Counted from the first letter of the stretch, positions 27,702 to 37,366 are shown. The stretch: DNA of 43,635 bases from Bacteroidales bacterium (GCA_013141455.1 JABFQW010000020.1:1-43635); one strand, 5' to 3'. Made by a program: numbers and translations. Notes: generated from the letters alone by a model not told the origin.

Positions 27702-30700
27702 TTATCGTATTACAATTTTTCGATTAACAACTTCATGTTGTCCGGTCAAAACTAACAAATAAACACCTGGTGCAACTCCTTTAATGTTGACAATGGTGCT
27801 ATTGCGGGTGATTTTTTGTTGCAACACTTCTCTGCCCTGATTATCTGTTAGTATCATTGATGATCCAACCAACGCATCTTTCACGTTCAGACTGAAAGTG
27901 TTATGAGCCGGGTTTGGATAAACAGAAACACCTTCTGTTTCAATATTTGAGGCTATTGATGTGATATTAGAAACGACCATCTCTTTGATATACAAATTAT
28001 TACCATAGTTATTGTAAGTTTCAAAACGGATCTTTGTATTTGGGAATCCAGCAAATGCCGAAATATCAATCATCGGGCAGTCGGCACCATAACCCAATCC
28101 GCACCAGTCTTCTTCTGTGACAGGTTCAAAAAATTGCATCGTTGGTTCAGCAGTTTCAAAAATGCCATTCCCATCGGGTCCATTGGCATAAACACGTTGC
28201 CATGTAGCTCCGCAATCTGTCGAAATACTTACAATCAGTGAATCCATTTGATTGGCACGTTGCACGTAAGCATATTTGAACGAAAGATATGCTTCGCCAA
28301 AATCAGATAAATTAAGTGCCGGGCTGGTGAGATAATCTCTTGCTCCAAGATTGGTATAATTGAAAAAATTCATCCAGACAGCGCCATCACCTACTGGTGA
28401 AATCTCCCATGTATCGCTGTTATCAGGATTTTCAACAGTCCAACCCATTGCATTGATCGATTCTCCGTCGAACGATTCAACAAAAGGTATTCCGTATCCG
28501 CCTGAAAGAATATAACTTTCTTTCACGATAGTATTACTACCGGTAGCATTTGTTGCAGTAAGCGTAACCGTATAATCACCTACTTCATTAAACCTTACGG
28601 TTGGATTTTGCGAAGTGGCCGAAGTCCAGTTCAGGAACGAAACTGTTGAAGGCTCAAATTGCCATAACCAGTTTGTCGGGCAGTTTTCCGAATTATCGTA
28701 GAAATTGACTGTTTGTCCAACACAGCCAATTGTATCCGAGGCCGAAAATGCGACAACCGGTGCCATCGGAGCACCAACGACGATATATCCGGTTCGTGTT
28801 TCGGTATCGGTTCCATAAAAATCAGTAACTGTCAGAGTTACATCATAAACTCCCTGGTTTAAATATCTTATATTTTGTGGATTCTGTGCCGTTGAAGTTG
28901 AAGGGGTTCCACCTGGAAACGACCAACTGAAATCACTTGGCAATCCCTGAGTCAGATCAGTAAAATCGACCATACAACCGGCAACGAAATTTGTTGTGTT
29001 TGCCTCAAAATTGGCATCAAGAGTTGTGTAATAAGGCGCCGAACTCCATAATCCTCGTCCGTATGTCCCCGCCCGTATGATATCACTCATTGGATTGATC
29101 GAATCGTAATATATTTCAATCTCGGTTACCCGGACACTTGCCGGCATTCCGGCCGAATAAAGAATCCAGTCATCTAAAAAGAAGTCTTTATAGAAAACGC
29201 CAACTTCGGTTCCAAGATATAAACCATTGTTGCTGTTTGCATAATAAGCGATACTGTTTATTTGCAGGTTCGACAAGTTACCACTAATATTTGTCCAGGT
29301 CAAACCCTTATCTTCTGATTTATAAATTCTTGTTTGTTGCGCCATAAACACAACATTTGAATCGATCGGACTTGTTTCAAGCGCTGTGATATTATTGCCG
29401 GTCGGCAGGTTACTTGTGAGTGATGTCCAAGTCACTTCAGCATCTTTCACATTATTCGACATCCAAAGTTTATTTCCACTTGATGCATACAAAATATCGG
29501 TATTTGCCCTCGATTGAGCCATTACATTCATATCACTTGTTCCCATGGTACTGATTTTTGTCCAATCGACACTACCTGTACTTCCGGCTTTGATATTTGT
29601 ACTTCTCCAAACATTTTTATACCCGACAAACATGATGTTTCCATCGTTGTGATCGATCACAAAAGGTGTTACCCATCCACCGCTCTCAGTGATGCCATTA
29701 ACACCATTTCCGGCAATGCCGCCCTGGTTGTTGTGATTGCGTATCCTGTCGATACTACCATAATAAATGGTTGAATAGGCATAAGTACCATCAGTCGGGT
29801 CATAGGCACATTCCATACCATCACCGCCACCCACTGATATCCACTCATTTGTAGTCATTGTAGATGTCCCATTATCCTGATAACCATTGATTACATTATC
29901 ACGATCCATTAAACTCTGACCAATCTTATAAGCCTGGCTTATTGTTATCCCATTGGTTATTTCGGTCCAGTTTACACCATCGTCATCGGTCCAGTAAATA
30001 CCACCGTCATTACCGGCAAACAATCTGTCATTTAATGGATTAACTTCCAAAATATGCAAGTCAGCGTGTACCGATTCCACACTACATCCACCATACCAAT
30101 GCGAACGGATCGCCCATGTTGTTCCACCATCCGTCGATTTGAAACAGTTCACCCCTCCGCCATAAATAACATCTGCATCATTGGGATCAACGGCAATATC
30201 GAGGTCGTACCAGGCCTGGCCGCCACCTCCACCATCACAATCCCAGCTCATGATATTCGGTGTGGTCGATCTCATCTCGAAGGAAGTCGCACCATCGATC
30301 GAACGATATAATCCCTTAAAAGAGTCGCCATTGGTAATCAGAAAATAAACCATTTCCGGATTGGCCTCAGTTACACCGATAACGCCGCGTGCACCGCCCG
30401 GGAGTCCGTTATTGATACTTACAAAATTATCTCCATTATCCGTTGAACGGTAAAAGGTTCCACCACTTGCGGCATAAACCACATTGGCATCACCCGGTTT
30501 AAAAATAATATCTTTGAAATTTCCGCCGGTTGTTTTCGTCCAGGTTTCGCCGGCATTCACGGTTTTATAAATTCCTGTACTGGTAGCTGCCAATATTATC
30601 TGATTATCTGATGGATGTTGGATCATCCGGCCAATTGTTGAATTACCGATTCCCGAGTTACGTTGTTCGAAAGTAACACCGCCATCAATGCTTCGCCAAA

Positions 30701-31337
30701 TACCTAAGCCGGGAGCATCACCTGCATCACGGTCACCGGTGCCGATATATATTATCTCAGGTGTTACTTCGTCCACGATAATGGAAGAAACCCCAAGTGT
30801 TGGAAGATAATCTGTTAACACATTCCAGGTAGTTCCATGATCTGTGGTGACCCATAAACCTCCGGCCGGAGCGCCAAGATAAATTACATCCGGATTTGTC
30901 GGGTGAAAAGCTATTGAGGCAACCCTTCCCAAACCACGATAGCCATTGTAGCCCGAAGGAACGGTATGCGGTCCCGAAGAGGTCCATTCACCATCGGTAT
31001 CACGACTTCCCGACCTGCTCTTTGAAAGAAAGGCATTGTAAGCATCCATTGATTTATTCGGGGCAGGGATTTTACCTTCAGGCGAAACACGAAGGCCTGT
31101 CCAATATTCCCAGCGTTTAAATGGTTTATAACCACTTCCTTTAGTTATTTCGCGGCCTTGCCAATAGGTTTCAAACGCCCTGACGGTTTGAAAATAATTA
31201 ACATCCGGATTTTGCATCATTTCTATCCAGTAAGGAAAGTTTGCAGTGTCATTTACCTGTGCATGAACCGTTTGTGTACTGAATGACATAAGCACGACAA
31301 ACGAGAGAATTACGATTCCCGTAAAGATTTTTTTCAT
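27702..31337 (-). CDS. Type IX secreted BNR/sortilin-like propeller protein with PKD-like domains
   Basis: I start this at the ATG at 31337, where a clear signal peptide begins (MKKIFTGIVILSFVV, ending TVHA); the open frame continues upstream to 31517 but without such a signal. The mature part is about 1,185 residues. At least eight Asp-box (BNR) motifs of the type S/T-x-D-x-G-x-x-W, such as YRSTDNGDNF and KSTDGGTTW, mark a sortilin or sialidase-like propeller from about 120 to 765. PKD/Ig-like domains lie near 775-860 and 860-947, an anchor-J-like domain near 948-1130, and the Por sorting domain in the last 80 residues (VSVYPNPAHNTF). No sialidase active site could be confirmed. Likely a cell-surface or secreted polymer-binding protein. 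Confidence 0.85.
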   Translation of the reverse strand: MKKIFTGIVILSFVVLMSFSTQTVHAQVNDTANFPYWIEMMQNPDVNYFQTVRAFETYWQGREITKGSGYKPFKRWEYWTGLRVSPEGKIPAPNKSMDAYNAFLSKSRSGSRDTDGEWTSSGPHTVPSGYNGYRGLGRVASIAFHPTNPDVIYLGAPAGGLWVTTDHGTTWNVLTDYLPTLGVSSIIVDEVTPEIIYIGTGDRDAGDAPGLGIWRSIDGGVTFEQRNSGIGNSTIGRMIQHPSDNQIILAATSTGIYKTVNAGETWTKTTGGNFKDIIFKPGDANVVYAASGGTFYRSTDNGDNFVSINNGLPGGARGVIGVTEANPEMVYFLITNGDSFKGLYRSIDGATSFEMRSTTPNIMSWDCDGGGGGQAWYDLDIAVDPNDADVIYGGGVNCFKSTDGGTTWAIRSHWYGGCSVESVHADLHILEVNPLNDRLFAGNDGGIYWTDDDGVNWTEITNGITISQAYKIGQSLMDRDNVINGYQDNGTSTMTTNEWISVGGGDGMECAYDPTDGTYAYSTIYYGSIDRIRNHNNQGGIAGNGVNGITESGGWVTPFVIDHNDGNIMFVGYKNVWRSTNIKAGSTGSVDWTKISTMGTSDMNVMAQSRANTDILYASSGNKLWMSNNVKDAEVTWTSLTSNLPTGNNITALETSPIDSNVVFMAQQTRIYKSEDKGLTWTNISGNLSNLQINSIAYYANSNNGLYLGTEVGVFYKDFFLDDWILYSAGMPASVRVTEIEIYYDSINPMSDIIRAGTYGRGLWSSAPYYTTLDANFEANTTNFVAGCMVDFTDLTQGLPSDFSWSFPGGTPSTSTAQNPQNIRYLNQGVYDVTLTVTDFYGTDTETRTGYIVVGAPMAPVVAFSASDTIGCVGQTVNFYDNSENCPTNWLWQFEPSTVSFLNWTSATSQNPTVRFNEVGDYTVTLTATNATGSNTIVKESYILSGGYGIPFVESFDGESINAMGWTVENPDNSDTWEISPVGDGAVWMNFFNYTNLGARDYLTSPALNLSDFGEAYLSFKYAYVQRANQMDSLIVSISTDCGATWQRVYANGPDGNGIFETAEPTMQFFEPVTEEDWCGLGYGADCPMIDISAFAGFPNTKIRFETYNNYGNNLYIKEMVVSNITSIASNIETEGVSVYPNPAHNTFSLNVKDALVGSSMILTDNQGREVLQQKITRNSTIVNIKGVAPGVYLLVLTGQHEVVNRKIVIR

Positions 31338-31563
31338 GATATATAATGGGTTTTTGCGATAAATTAAGATTCCTGAAACAACCGGCACAAAAATAAATAA
31401 ATTGTTGATAATAAAGGGATTTAAGGCACTTCTTATGAAATAAATATCAAATAATGTACAAATTCCCGGTAATAGTTGGAATAATTCGCAAAATGATAGT
31501 TTTACACTTAATTTCAAGTTGTCATGTCTGAAAATTAAGTTTATTCCAGATTATTTCATCTAA

Positions 31564-31724
31564 CCTGAATTATTCACAAAAATATCTCGCAAATCCGCTA
31601 AGTCGCAGTGTATAAGTATTTGAGTGAAAACTATTGAAAAAAAAAGATATTTGTATTTCTGGCATTAAACTATTGCAATTCAGAACTTTGCGCCTTTGCG
31701 CCTTTGCGAGAGGAATTATTCAGG
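31564..31724. repeat. Imperfect inverted-repeat element 1
   Basis: The outer arms CCTGAATTATTC (31564-31575) and GAATTATTCAGG (31713-31724) are complementary at 11 of 12 positions. Inside, CTCGCAAATCCGCTAAGTCGCA on the left side pairs imperfectly with CTCGCAAAGGCGCAAAGG and following bases on the right. The centre is AT-rich and holds no gene. The right arm abuts the prfC stop. The rest of the gap, 31338-31563, is the upstream region of the propeller gene, where I see only a weak TATTTTTG box on the minus strand near 31388-31395. Confidence 0.7.
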
Positions 31725-33299
31725 CTAAAACTCCGAAGTGAAATGAAACTTAATGTCAGGATATTTCTCCATTGAAATCTGCAATGAATAAGGTGAATCG
31801 GCCAGAAAAACATCGCGACCATCTTTATCTAAGGCCATATAGGATGCCTTCCGCATCTTGAAATCATCGAGCATCGCCTTGTTGTTGCTCGTGATCCAGG
31901 CGGTTTTGTGCAGGGTGATATGTTCATACCGGCAACTGGCGCCATATTCGTGCAACAAACGGTATTGGATCACCTCAAACTGAAGTGCACCAACGGTACC
32001 AATTATCTTACGTCCGGTGGCACTTCCGGTAAATAACTGCGCTACACCTTCGTCGGTTAGCTGGTCAAGTCCTTTGGCCAATTGCTTCGATTTCAAAGGG
32101 TCGGCATTCTCCACATAACGAAAAAGCTCGGGTGAGAAACTCGGGATTCCTTTAAAATGCAGGATTTCGCCTTCAGTGAGTGTATCACCGATTTTGAAGT
32201 TACCGGCATCATACAAACCAACGATATCACCCGGAAACACCTCATCGACCACCGATTTTTTTTGAGCCATGAAAGCTGTAGGGTTCGAAAACTTCAGTTT
32301 GCGGTTCAACCGAACATGGTGGTAGGGTTTGTTCCGTTCAAAAACACCCGAAACCACACGCACAAAGGCGATACGGTCGCGATGATTCGGGTCCATATTG
32401 GCATGAATCTTAAATACAAATCCCGAAAAAACTTCTTCATTCGGATCGATATGCCTTTCTTCGGTTTCACGCCCGATTGGTGTTGGTGCAATCTCAATGA
32501 AACAATCAAGCAACTCCTTCACACCAAAGTTATTCAGGGCGCTACCAAAAAAAACCGGACAAATCTCGCCCGACAAATAATCTTCTTTGGCAAAGACAGG
32601 ATAAACGCCTTCGACAAGATGAAGGTCGTCACGCAGGATTGTTGCATCATCTCCAATAATGGTATCCAGCTCACTGCTTGCCAACTCTTTAAACAATATC
32701 CGTTGTTCAACGCGTTGTTTATTCGGTTCAAACAGATACAGGCTTCTGTCGTAAATGCTGTAAACGCCTTTAAACTTAGGCCCCATATTGATCGGCCACG
32801 AAAGCGGTGTAACACGAAGGTCGAGTTTTTGCTCAATCTCATCCAGCAATTCAAAAGCGTCCTTACCCGGACGATCGAGTTTGTTGATAAAGACGATGAT
32901 GGGTGTGTTGCGCATCCGGCAGACTTTAACCAATTTCTCGGTTTGTGGCTCCACACCTTTTGCAACGTCAATCACAACAATTACGCTGTCAACGGCTGTC
33001 AGCGTTCTGAAAGTATCTTCGGCAAAATCCTGGTGACCTGGCGTATCCAGAATATTGATCATCAGATCATTGTATTCGAAACCCATGACAGAAGTAGCCA
33101 CAGAAATACCACGTTGACGCTCAATCTCCATCCAGTCAGATGTTGCGGTTTTCTTTATCTTGTTCGATTTTACGGCTCCGGCAACCTGAATGGCACCGCC
33201 AAATAATAGTAATTTCTCGGTAAGTGTGGTTTTGCCGGCATCGGGGTGACTCACAATAGCGAAGGTGCGGCGACGATTAATCTCTTGCTGAAAACTCAT
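31725..33299 (-). CDS. prfC: Peptide chain release factor 3
   Basis: RF3 is a translational GTPase that recycles RF1 and RF2 from the ribosome after termination. The 524-residue product has the family length. G motifs are complete: [13 protein letters not shown] (G1), [13 protein letters not shown] (switch region), [13 protein letters not shown] (G3) and [10 protein letters not shown] (G4). The C-terminal domain has the RF3-type [15 protein letters not shown]. The start at 33299 is natural ([16 protein letters not shown]). It stands alone, with its own promoter-like TACCTTTG upstream and an inverted-repeat element right after its stop. Confidence 0.97.
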   Translation of the reverse strand: MSFQQEINRRRTFAIVSHPDAGKTTLTEKLLLFGGAIQVAGAVKSNKIKKTATSDWMEIERQRGISVATSVMGFEYNDLMINILDTPGHQDFAEDTFRTLTAVDSVIVVIDVAKGVEPQTEKLVKVCRMRNTPIIVFINKLDRPGKDAFELLDEIEQKLDLRVTPLSWPINMGPKFKGVYSIYDRSLYLFEPNKQRVEQRILFKELASSELDTIIGDDATILRDDLHLVEGVYPVFAKEDYLSGEICPVFFGSALNNFGVKELLDCFIEIAPTPIGRETEERHIDPNEEVFSGFVFKIHANMDPNHRDRIAFVRVVSGVFERNKPYHHVRLNRKLKFSNPTAFMAQKKSVVDEVFPGDIVGLYDAGNFKIGDTLTEGEILHFKGIPSFSPELFRYVENADPLKSKQLAKGLDQLTDEGVAQLFTGSATGRKIIGTVGALQFEVIQYRLLHEYGASCRYEHITLHKTAWITSNNKAMLDDFKMRKASYMALDKDGRDVFLADSPYSLQISMEKYPDIKFHFTSEF

Positions 33300-33318
33300 T
33301 CAAATATAAAATTTTTTG

Positions 33319-33326
33319 CAAAGGTA
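33319..33326 (-). promoter_or_regulatory. prfC promoter, -7 box TACCTTTG
   Basis: On the minus strand TACCTTTGCA matches the Bacteroidota TAnnTTTG box, 19 bases before the prfC ATG. A TTTC about 20 bases further upstream could serve as the -33 element. Transcription would start roughly 12 bases before the ATG, giving a short leader. Confidence 0.6.
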
Positions 33327-33361
33327 CGGGTAATGTTTCGAGTATGGAAATGTATTAGCGT

Positions 33362-33493
33362 GGGAATCGGGAAGTAGGAAGTGGGAAGTCCGAAGACGGA
33401 AGACGGAAGTCGAAAGTCAGCAGTCGGACCGTGGACTGAAGATTGCGGACTGAAGACTGTGGACTGAAGACTAAAGACTGTGGACTGTGGACT
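33362..33493. repeat. 7-bp minisatellite (GNNGACT/GGGAAGT family)
   Basis: About nineteen consecutive heptads run without a break in register except one six-base unit (33425-33430). The left part uses units such as GGGAAGT, AGGAAGT and CGGAAGT; the right part uses GTGGACT, GAAGACT and GCGGACT. The top strand is strongly purine-rich. The array lies between the pgl stop and the prfC promoter and encodes nothing recognisable. Confidence 0.9.
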
Positions 33494-33499
33494 TGCAGC

Positions 33500-34213
33500 T
33501 TACACCTTCGCAGCCGCACTTTCGTCAAGCAGCCATGAGATATCGTTACGTTTACTGAGTAACATAGCGGCCGGATACTTTTTTATTGACTCCTGACTAC
33601 CCGAAAAGATTTCGGAAATAATACCTGCCTTGCTGGCCCCAGTAACCATAAAAACGATTGATTTTGCCTTTTCGAACAAAAATCTTGGTGTCACTGTCAA
33701 TCTCTTCTGCCCCGATACCGGATGATTCGTTAAAGCACAAAATCTTTCTGAATCGAACAAAACCATATTATCCGGAAAAATGGAGGCAGTGTGGCCATCA
33801 TCGCCCAAACCGAGCAAAACCAGATCGAATGATTGGATTTGTGACAATTCATGTTCATTCCTATCCAATTCGATATACATCTCATTTTCCATATACATCG
33901 GATGAATATTGGCTTCCGGAATTTGAATTTTTAGTAAAAATTGAGAACTTGCAACACCGAAATTACTTTCAGGGTGATTATGAGGGACACAACGTTCGTC
34001 ACCCCAATAAAAATGAACCTGTTTAAAATCATAATTGCCAGCTCCCATTTCAGCCAACTTACGAAAAAGTAAAGCTGGCGTACTTCCGCCCGAAAGCATG
34101 ATATTCAGACGATTTTTTTTCGTTGCCGCTTCATGTATTTGGTTAAGTATCTGTGTTGCGAAACTTACCGCCAGTTCATCAGCGGTTTTATAAAAAACCT
34201 TGTTGACTTTCAT
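33500..34213 (-). CDS. pgl: 6-phosphogluconolactonase
   Basis: A 237-residue DevB/SOL-type lactonase that hydrolyses 6-phosphogluconolactone to 6-phosphogluconate, the second step of the oxidative pentose phosphate pathway. Family landmarks are NIMLSGGSTPALLFRKLAE, VHFYWGDERCVP, HPESNFG and the catalytic-region LVLLGLGDDGHTASIFP. The ATG overlaps the zwf stop by four bases, and gnd lies upstream of zwf, so all three steps from glucose-6-phosphate to ribulose-5-phosphate are encoded in one operon. The minisatellite begins six bases past its stop. Confidence 0.96.
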   Translation of the reverse strand: MKVNKVFYKTADELAVSFATQILNQIHEAATKKNRLNIMLSGGSTPALLFRKLAEMGAGNYDFKQVHFYWGDERCVPHNHPESNFGVASSQFLLKIQIPEANIHPMYMENEMYIELDRNEHELSQIQSFDLVLLGLGDDGHTASIFPDNMVLFDSERFCALTNHPVSGQKRLTVTPRFLFEKAKSIVFMVTGASKAGIISEIFSGSQESIKKYPAAMLLSKRNDISWLLDESAAAKV

Positions 34214-35736
34214 AACTCACAATAGTTACCGTCATCAGCCAGGTTTTTACATGGATAACGCCAGGTAATCTCCTTATCATCAATGAGTTCGTCGGCATTC
34301 TCCGGCCCCCAGGTACCGGCAGGATAACCATAGATTTTAATATCATGGTTTTCCTTCCATACCTTTTGGATCGGCGCTACGAATTTCCATGCGGCTTCAA
34401 CAGCATCGGCACGGGCATATAATGTAGAATCGCCGAGCATCGCATCATAAATCAGCCTTTCATAGGCCGATGGTAAATGTGTATCCAACAAATCGGAATA
34501 ATGAAAATCCATATTCACGGTTTTCACTTTGTATCCGGCGCCTGGCAACTTCAAACCAAACTTCATCAAAATACCTTCATCAGGTTGAATCCTGATAATC
34601 AACTGATTTTGGTTTTGCTCCTCCCCTTTGTTCCAGAACAATCCGTGTGGCGTTGGTTTAAAATGCACAACGATTTCGGTAACACGCGTTGGCAATCGCT
34701 TGCCGGTGCGGATATAAAATGGGACACCTCCCCAACGCCAGTTATCGATGAATAGTTTCATAGCCACATAGGTTTCGGTACGCGAATCGGGATCAACCTG
34801 TGGTTCTTCGCGGTAACCATTGACCAATTCACCACGGATGTGTGAAGCGACATATTGTCCCCGAATTACCTGTTTATCAACATTTTCCTCATGAATGGGC
34901 TGAAGCGATTGCAGCACTTTCAGGGTCTCATTCCTGATAGCATCTGAATCCATTGATGATGGGGGTTCCATGGCAACCAAACCCAAAACCTGCAACAAAT
35001 GATTCTGTAACATATCGCGCAATGCACCCGAACCGTCATAATAGCCGCCGCGTTTTTCGACACCAATACTTTCGGATGAAGTGATTTCGACATGATGCAC
35101 GAAATTGCGGTTCCAAAGTGGTTCAAAAATCCCGTTTGAGAACCGCATCACCAAAATATTCTGTACCGTTTCCTTGCCAAGATAATGGTCGATACGGTAA
35201 ATCTGACTTTCGCCGAATGCCTGATGCAGCTTGCTGTTCAGCTCAAGTCCTGAGGCATAATCATAACCAAACGGCTTTTCGACGATCAGTCGTTTAAACC
35301 CGCCATCTTCCTTATTCAACCCTACTTTACCGAGGTTGTTGGCAACAATACCAAATTTGCTGGGCGGCATCGACAGATAAAATAAACAATTTCCTTTTGC
35401 CTGAATCTCATGATCGAAACTGTCAATCACCGTTTTCAGTTTTTTATAGTCGTTTTCCGACTCAGTATCCATCGCCAGATATCTCAAATTCTCAGAAAAT
35501 GACTTGATAATGGCATCATCCAGGTGATGTTTTTCAGAGTTTTGACGAATACCTTCCTGCATTTTCGAACTGAATTCAATATCCGTTAGCGGGGATCTTC
35601 CAACACCCAATACACGAAACTGCAATGGCATCATCTGTTGCTGATATAAGGCATACAGCGCAGGGATCAGCTTTTTATAGGTTAAATCGCCCGAAGCCCC
35701 GAAAATGACAATGGTCAGATTTTTTGTTTTTTGCAT
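34210..35736 (-). CDS. zwf: Glucose-6-phosphate 1-dehydrogenase
   Basis: This enzyme oxidises glucose-6-phosphate to 6-phosphogluconolactone with NAD(P)+. I start it at the ATG at 35736 (MQKTKNLTIVIFGASGDLTY), four bases after the gnd stop; an upstream extension to 35769 would overlap gnd. The product has 508 residues, as expected. Motifs: GASGDL dinucleotide loop near residue 13, VEKPFGYD, and RIDHYLGKETVQNI with the catalytic His and substrate Lys. The C-terminal region ends in the family-typical TWGPENADELI. It is the middle gene of the gnd-zwf-pgl operon. Confidence 0.97.
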   Translation of the reverse strand: MQKTKNLTIVIFGASGDLTYKKLIPALYALYQQQMMPLQFRVLGVGRSPLTDIEFSSKMQEGIRQNSEKHHLDDAIIKSFSENLRYLAMDTESENDYKKLKTVIDSFDHEIQAKGNCLFYLSMPPSKFGIVANNLGKVGLNKEDGGFKRLIVEKPFGYDYASGLELNSKLHQAFGESQIYRIDHYLGKETVQNILVMRFSNGIFEPLWNRNFVHHVEITSSESIGVEKRGGYYDGSGALRDMLQNHLLQVLGLVAMEPPSSMDSDAIRNETLKVLQSLQPIHEENVDKQVIRGQYVASHIRGELVNGYREEPQVDPDSRTETYVAMKLFIDNWRWGGVPFYIRTGKRLPTRVTEIVVHFKPTPHGLFWNKGEEQNQNQLIIRIQPDEGILMKFGLKLPGAGYKVKTVNMDFHYSDLLDTHLPSAYERLIYDAMLGDSTLYARADAVEAAWKFVAPIQKVWKENHDIKIYGYPAGTWGPENADELIDDKEITWRYPCKNLADDGNYCEL

Positions 35737-35740
35737 CCTT

Positions 35741-36637
35741 TTAGTTCTTTTTAACTGCGTGGCCACCAAACTGATTACGCAAGGCTGCCAACACTTTCAT
35801 GGCAAACGACTCTGATTGCCGCGATTGGAAACGGGCAAATAATGAGGATGTTATTACATGGGCCGGCACATCAAGTTCGATGGCTGCTTCGATAGTCCAA
35901 CGGCCTTCACCACTGTCTTCAACATAATCTTTCAATCCTTCGAGCTTCGGATCTTCTTTAAATGCCAGCACCATCAGCTCAAGAAGCCATGAACGAACTA
36001 CGCTGCTATATTGCCAACCGCTTGCGATGGCTGTTAAATCGAGGTTGTATGGCGATTTCTGCATAATTTCGAAACCTTCGGCAAATGACTGCATCATACC
36101 ATATTCGATGCCGTTGTGAATCATCTTCACAAAATGCCCGGCACCGCTGTCGCCACAGTAGGTGTAACCGTTTTCGGGCGCCAATGATTTATACAGCGGA
36201 TAAATATAATCCGATGCTTCCTTGTCGCCACCCGACATCAAACTGTAACCGTTTTGAAGTCCCCACACGCCGCCGCTTGTACCACAATCGAGATACATAA
36301 TTTTGTGCTCGGCAGCCCGGAGTGATCTTGCCTTTGTTTGTTTGTAGTTTGAGTTACCGCCATCGATGATGATGTCATTTTCATGCAACAGGGGAAGCAA
36401 TTGGGTGATATTATCATCCACGGTTTGGCCGGAAGGAACCATCAGCCAAACGATTTTTCGGCCTTCGAGTTTCGACACCATGTCGGCAAGCGAATCTGAT
36501 GGAATTGCACCTTTTTCGACCAAACGATCGACAGGTCCGCGACTACGATTATACACTACCACCGTGTGGCCAAAATTTAACAGGCGTTCTGCCATATTGC
36601 CACCCATTTTACCTAATCCAACAAAACCGAGTTTCAT
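35741..36637 (-). CDS. gnd: 6-phosphogluconate dehydrogenase, short (about 300-residue) class
   Basis: Oxidative decarboxylation of 6-phosphogluconate to ribulose-5-phosphate. At 298 residues it belongs to the short class, against about 470 for the classic enzyme. GLGKMGGNM at 6-14 is the dinucleotide loop, DGGNSNY and CGTSGGVWGLQNGYSLM form the substrate region, and GHFVKMIHNGIEYGMMQSF holds the catalytic Lys and Asn. Cofactor preference cannot be decided securely; the VVVYNRSRGPVDRL segment after the second strand has Asn-Arg-Ser where NADP enzymes often show this pattern. First gene of the gnd-zwf-pgl operon. Confidence 0.93.
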   Translation of the reverse strand: MKLGFVGLGKMGGNMAERLLNFGHTVVVYNRSRGPVDRLVEKGAIPSDSLADMVSKLEGRKIVWLMVPSGQTVDDNITQLLPLLHENDIIIDGGNSNYKQTKARSLRAAEHKIMYLDCGTSGGVWGLQNGYSLMSGGDKEASDYIYPLYKSLAPENGYTYCGDSGAGHFVKMIHNGIEYGMMQSFAEGFEIMQKSPYNLDLTAIASGWQYSSVVRSWLLELMVLAFKEDPKLEGLKDYVEDSGEGRWTIEAAIELDVPAHVITSSLFARFQSRQSESFAMKVLAALRNQFGGHAVKKN

Positions 36638-36725
36638 AATTTCTTCTTTTCAATAATTAAATAATCTGATGATTTTATAAATTATGTATCAATATCGTTT
36701 AGTTATAATGAAATCCTTGAAAAAT

Positions 36726-36836
36726 TAACCGCAGAGAGCCGCTAAGTTTTACGCAGAGTACCGCAGAGTTGTAAAACAATTCTTGACTCTGCGGCACTTT
36801 GCGCCTTCTCAGCGAACTTTGCGGTAAAATTTTTTT
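36726..36836. repeat. Imperfect inverted-repeat element 2
   Basis: Two arms of about 45 bases flank a loop of about 14 bases (centred near 36778). The left arm begins ACCGCAGAGAGCCGCTAAG and the complement of the right arm reads ACCGCAAAGTTCGCTGAG; both end in CCGCAGAGT. Each arm is a run of CCGC/CGC plus AAG or GAG units, the same design as elements 1 and 3. It sits upstream of gnd and encodes nothing. Confidence 0.8.
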
Positions 36837-37154
36837 AAAATTAAAAATCCTAAACTAAACGTCATTGAATTATGCAATATAATTTATGGTATAAATGTAG
36901 TGCAATTGGCTACCTGTCCACAAGTGTTTCATCGCAAAATGTGAAAAAAGACCGCTTAACAGGCGTTTTAGGAAGTCGGGCTGGGTTTGCGATAATTTTC
37001 CGATTTTCCTAAAATCAGCTATGGTGAATGATTTTCAAGACAAAATTTTGCAAGAAGAAAGATTAGAAAAGGCAAGGAAATCCTATGAAATTGGTCGTTG
37101 GATTGATCAATTAGCCAATCGAAGATTTGAGTCCACTCCGAAAAGTCAAATATT

Positions 37155-37246
37155 GCCACCAAATCACAAAAACACTAAATTTCACCAAAGGGAAAACACT
37201 GATTGTGAGTATTTGGTGCATTTTGGAGGTTTGCAGTTTTGGTGGC
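37155..37246. repeat. Imperfect inverted-repeat element 3
   Basis: The left arm 37155-37190 begins GCCACCAAATCACAAAAACA. The right arm 37212-37246, read on the other strand, begins GCCACCAAAACTGCAAACC. Roughly 26 of 36 positions agree, around a 21-base loop. It is the same design as elements 1 and 2, with CCACCAAA in place of CCGCAAAG. Confidence 0.7.
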
Positions 37247-37366
37247 ATTTTTTCTTTTATCAGTTTTTGGAGTGGATTCAAGATTTGGAAGATTAATGAA
37301 TGTTAATGAAGAAATCCGAAAAAAAATCAAACTGACCTTGACCAGAATTGTTTTTCTAAAGTTACT

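Larger units (their letters stand above)
36638..37366. other. Gene-poor gap with two inverted-repeat elements and one doubtful small ORF
   Basis: This 729-base gap between the divergent upstream side of gnd and the patatin gene has no gene I can support. It holds two of the window's inverted-repeat elements. A 91-codon ORF on the plus strand, 37021-37296, starts with a hydrophilic stretch (MVNDFQDKILQEERLEKARK), but its second half is made of the arms of the second element, so I do not call it a gene. Confidence 0.6.

Noticed and set aside
31338-31517. Sixty-codon upstream extension of the Asp-box propeller gene
   Set aside because: The clear signal peptide starts at 31337, and the extension would bury it.
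31564-31724. Simple terminator for prfC
   Set aside because: The arms are long and imperfect with a large AT-rich centre, and match two other elements in design, so a repeat family is the better reading.
32157-33206. A 349-codon plus-strand ORF
   Set aside because: It is antisense to prfC, whose GTPase motifs are complete on the other strand; the plus-strand translation has no recognisable motif.
33362-33493. CRISPR-like array
   Set aside because: The units are 7 bp and directly adjacent, with no spacers and no cas genes.
37021-37296. A 91-codon plus-strand ORF with a hydrophilic N-terminus
   Set aside because: Its second half consists of the two arms of inverted-repeat element 3, and no family is recognisable. 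I treat it as a chance ORF, though the first 40 codons could be a remnant.
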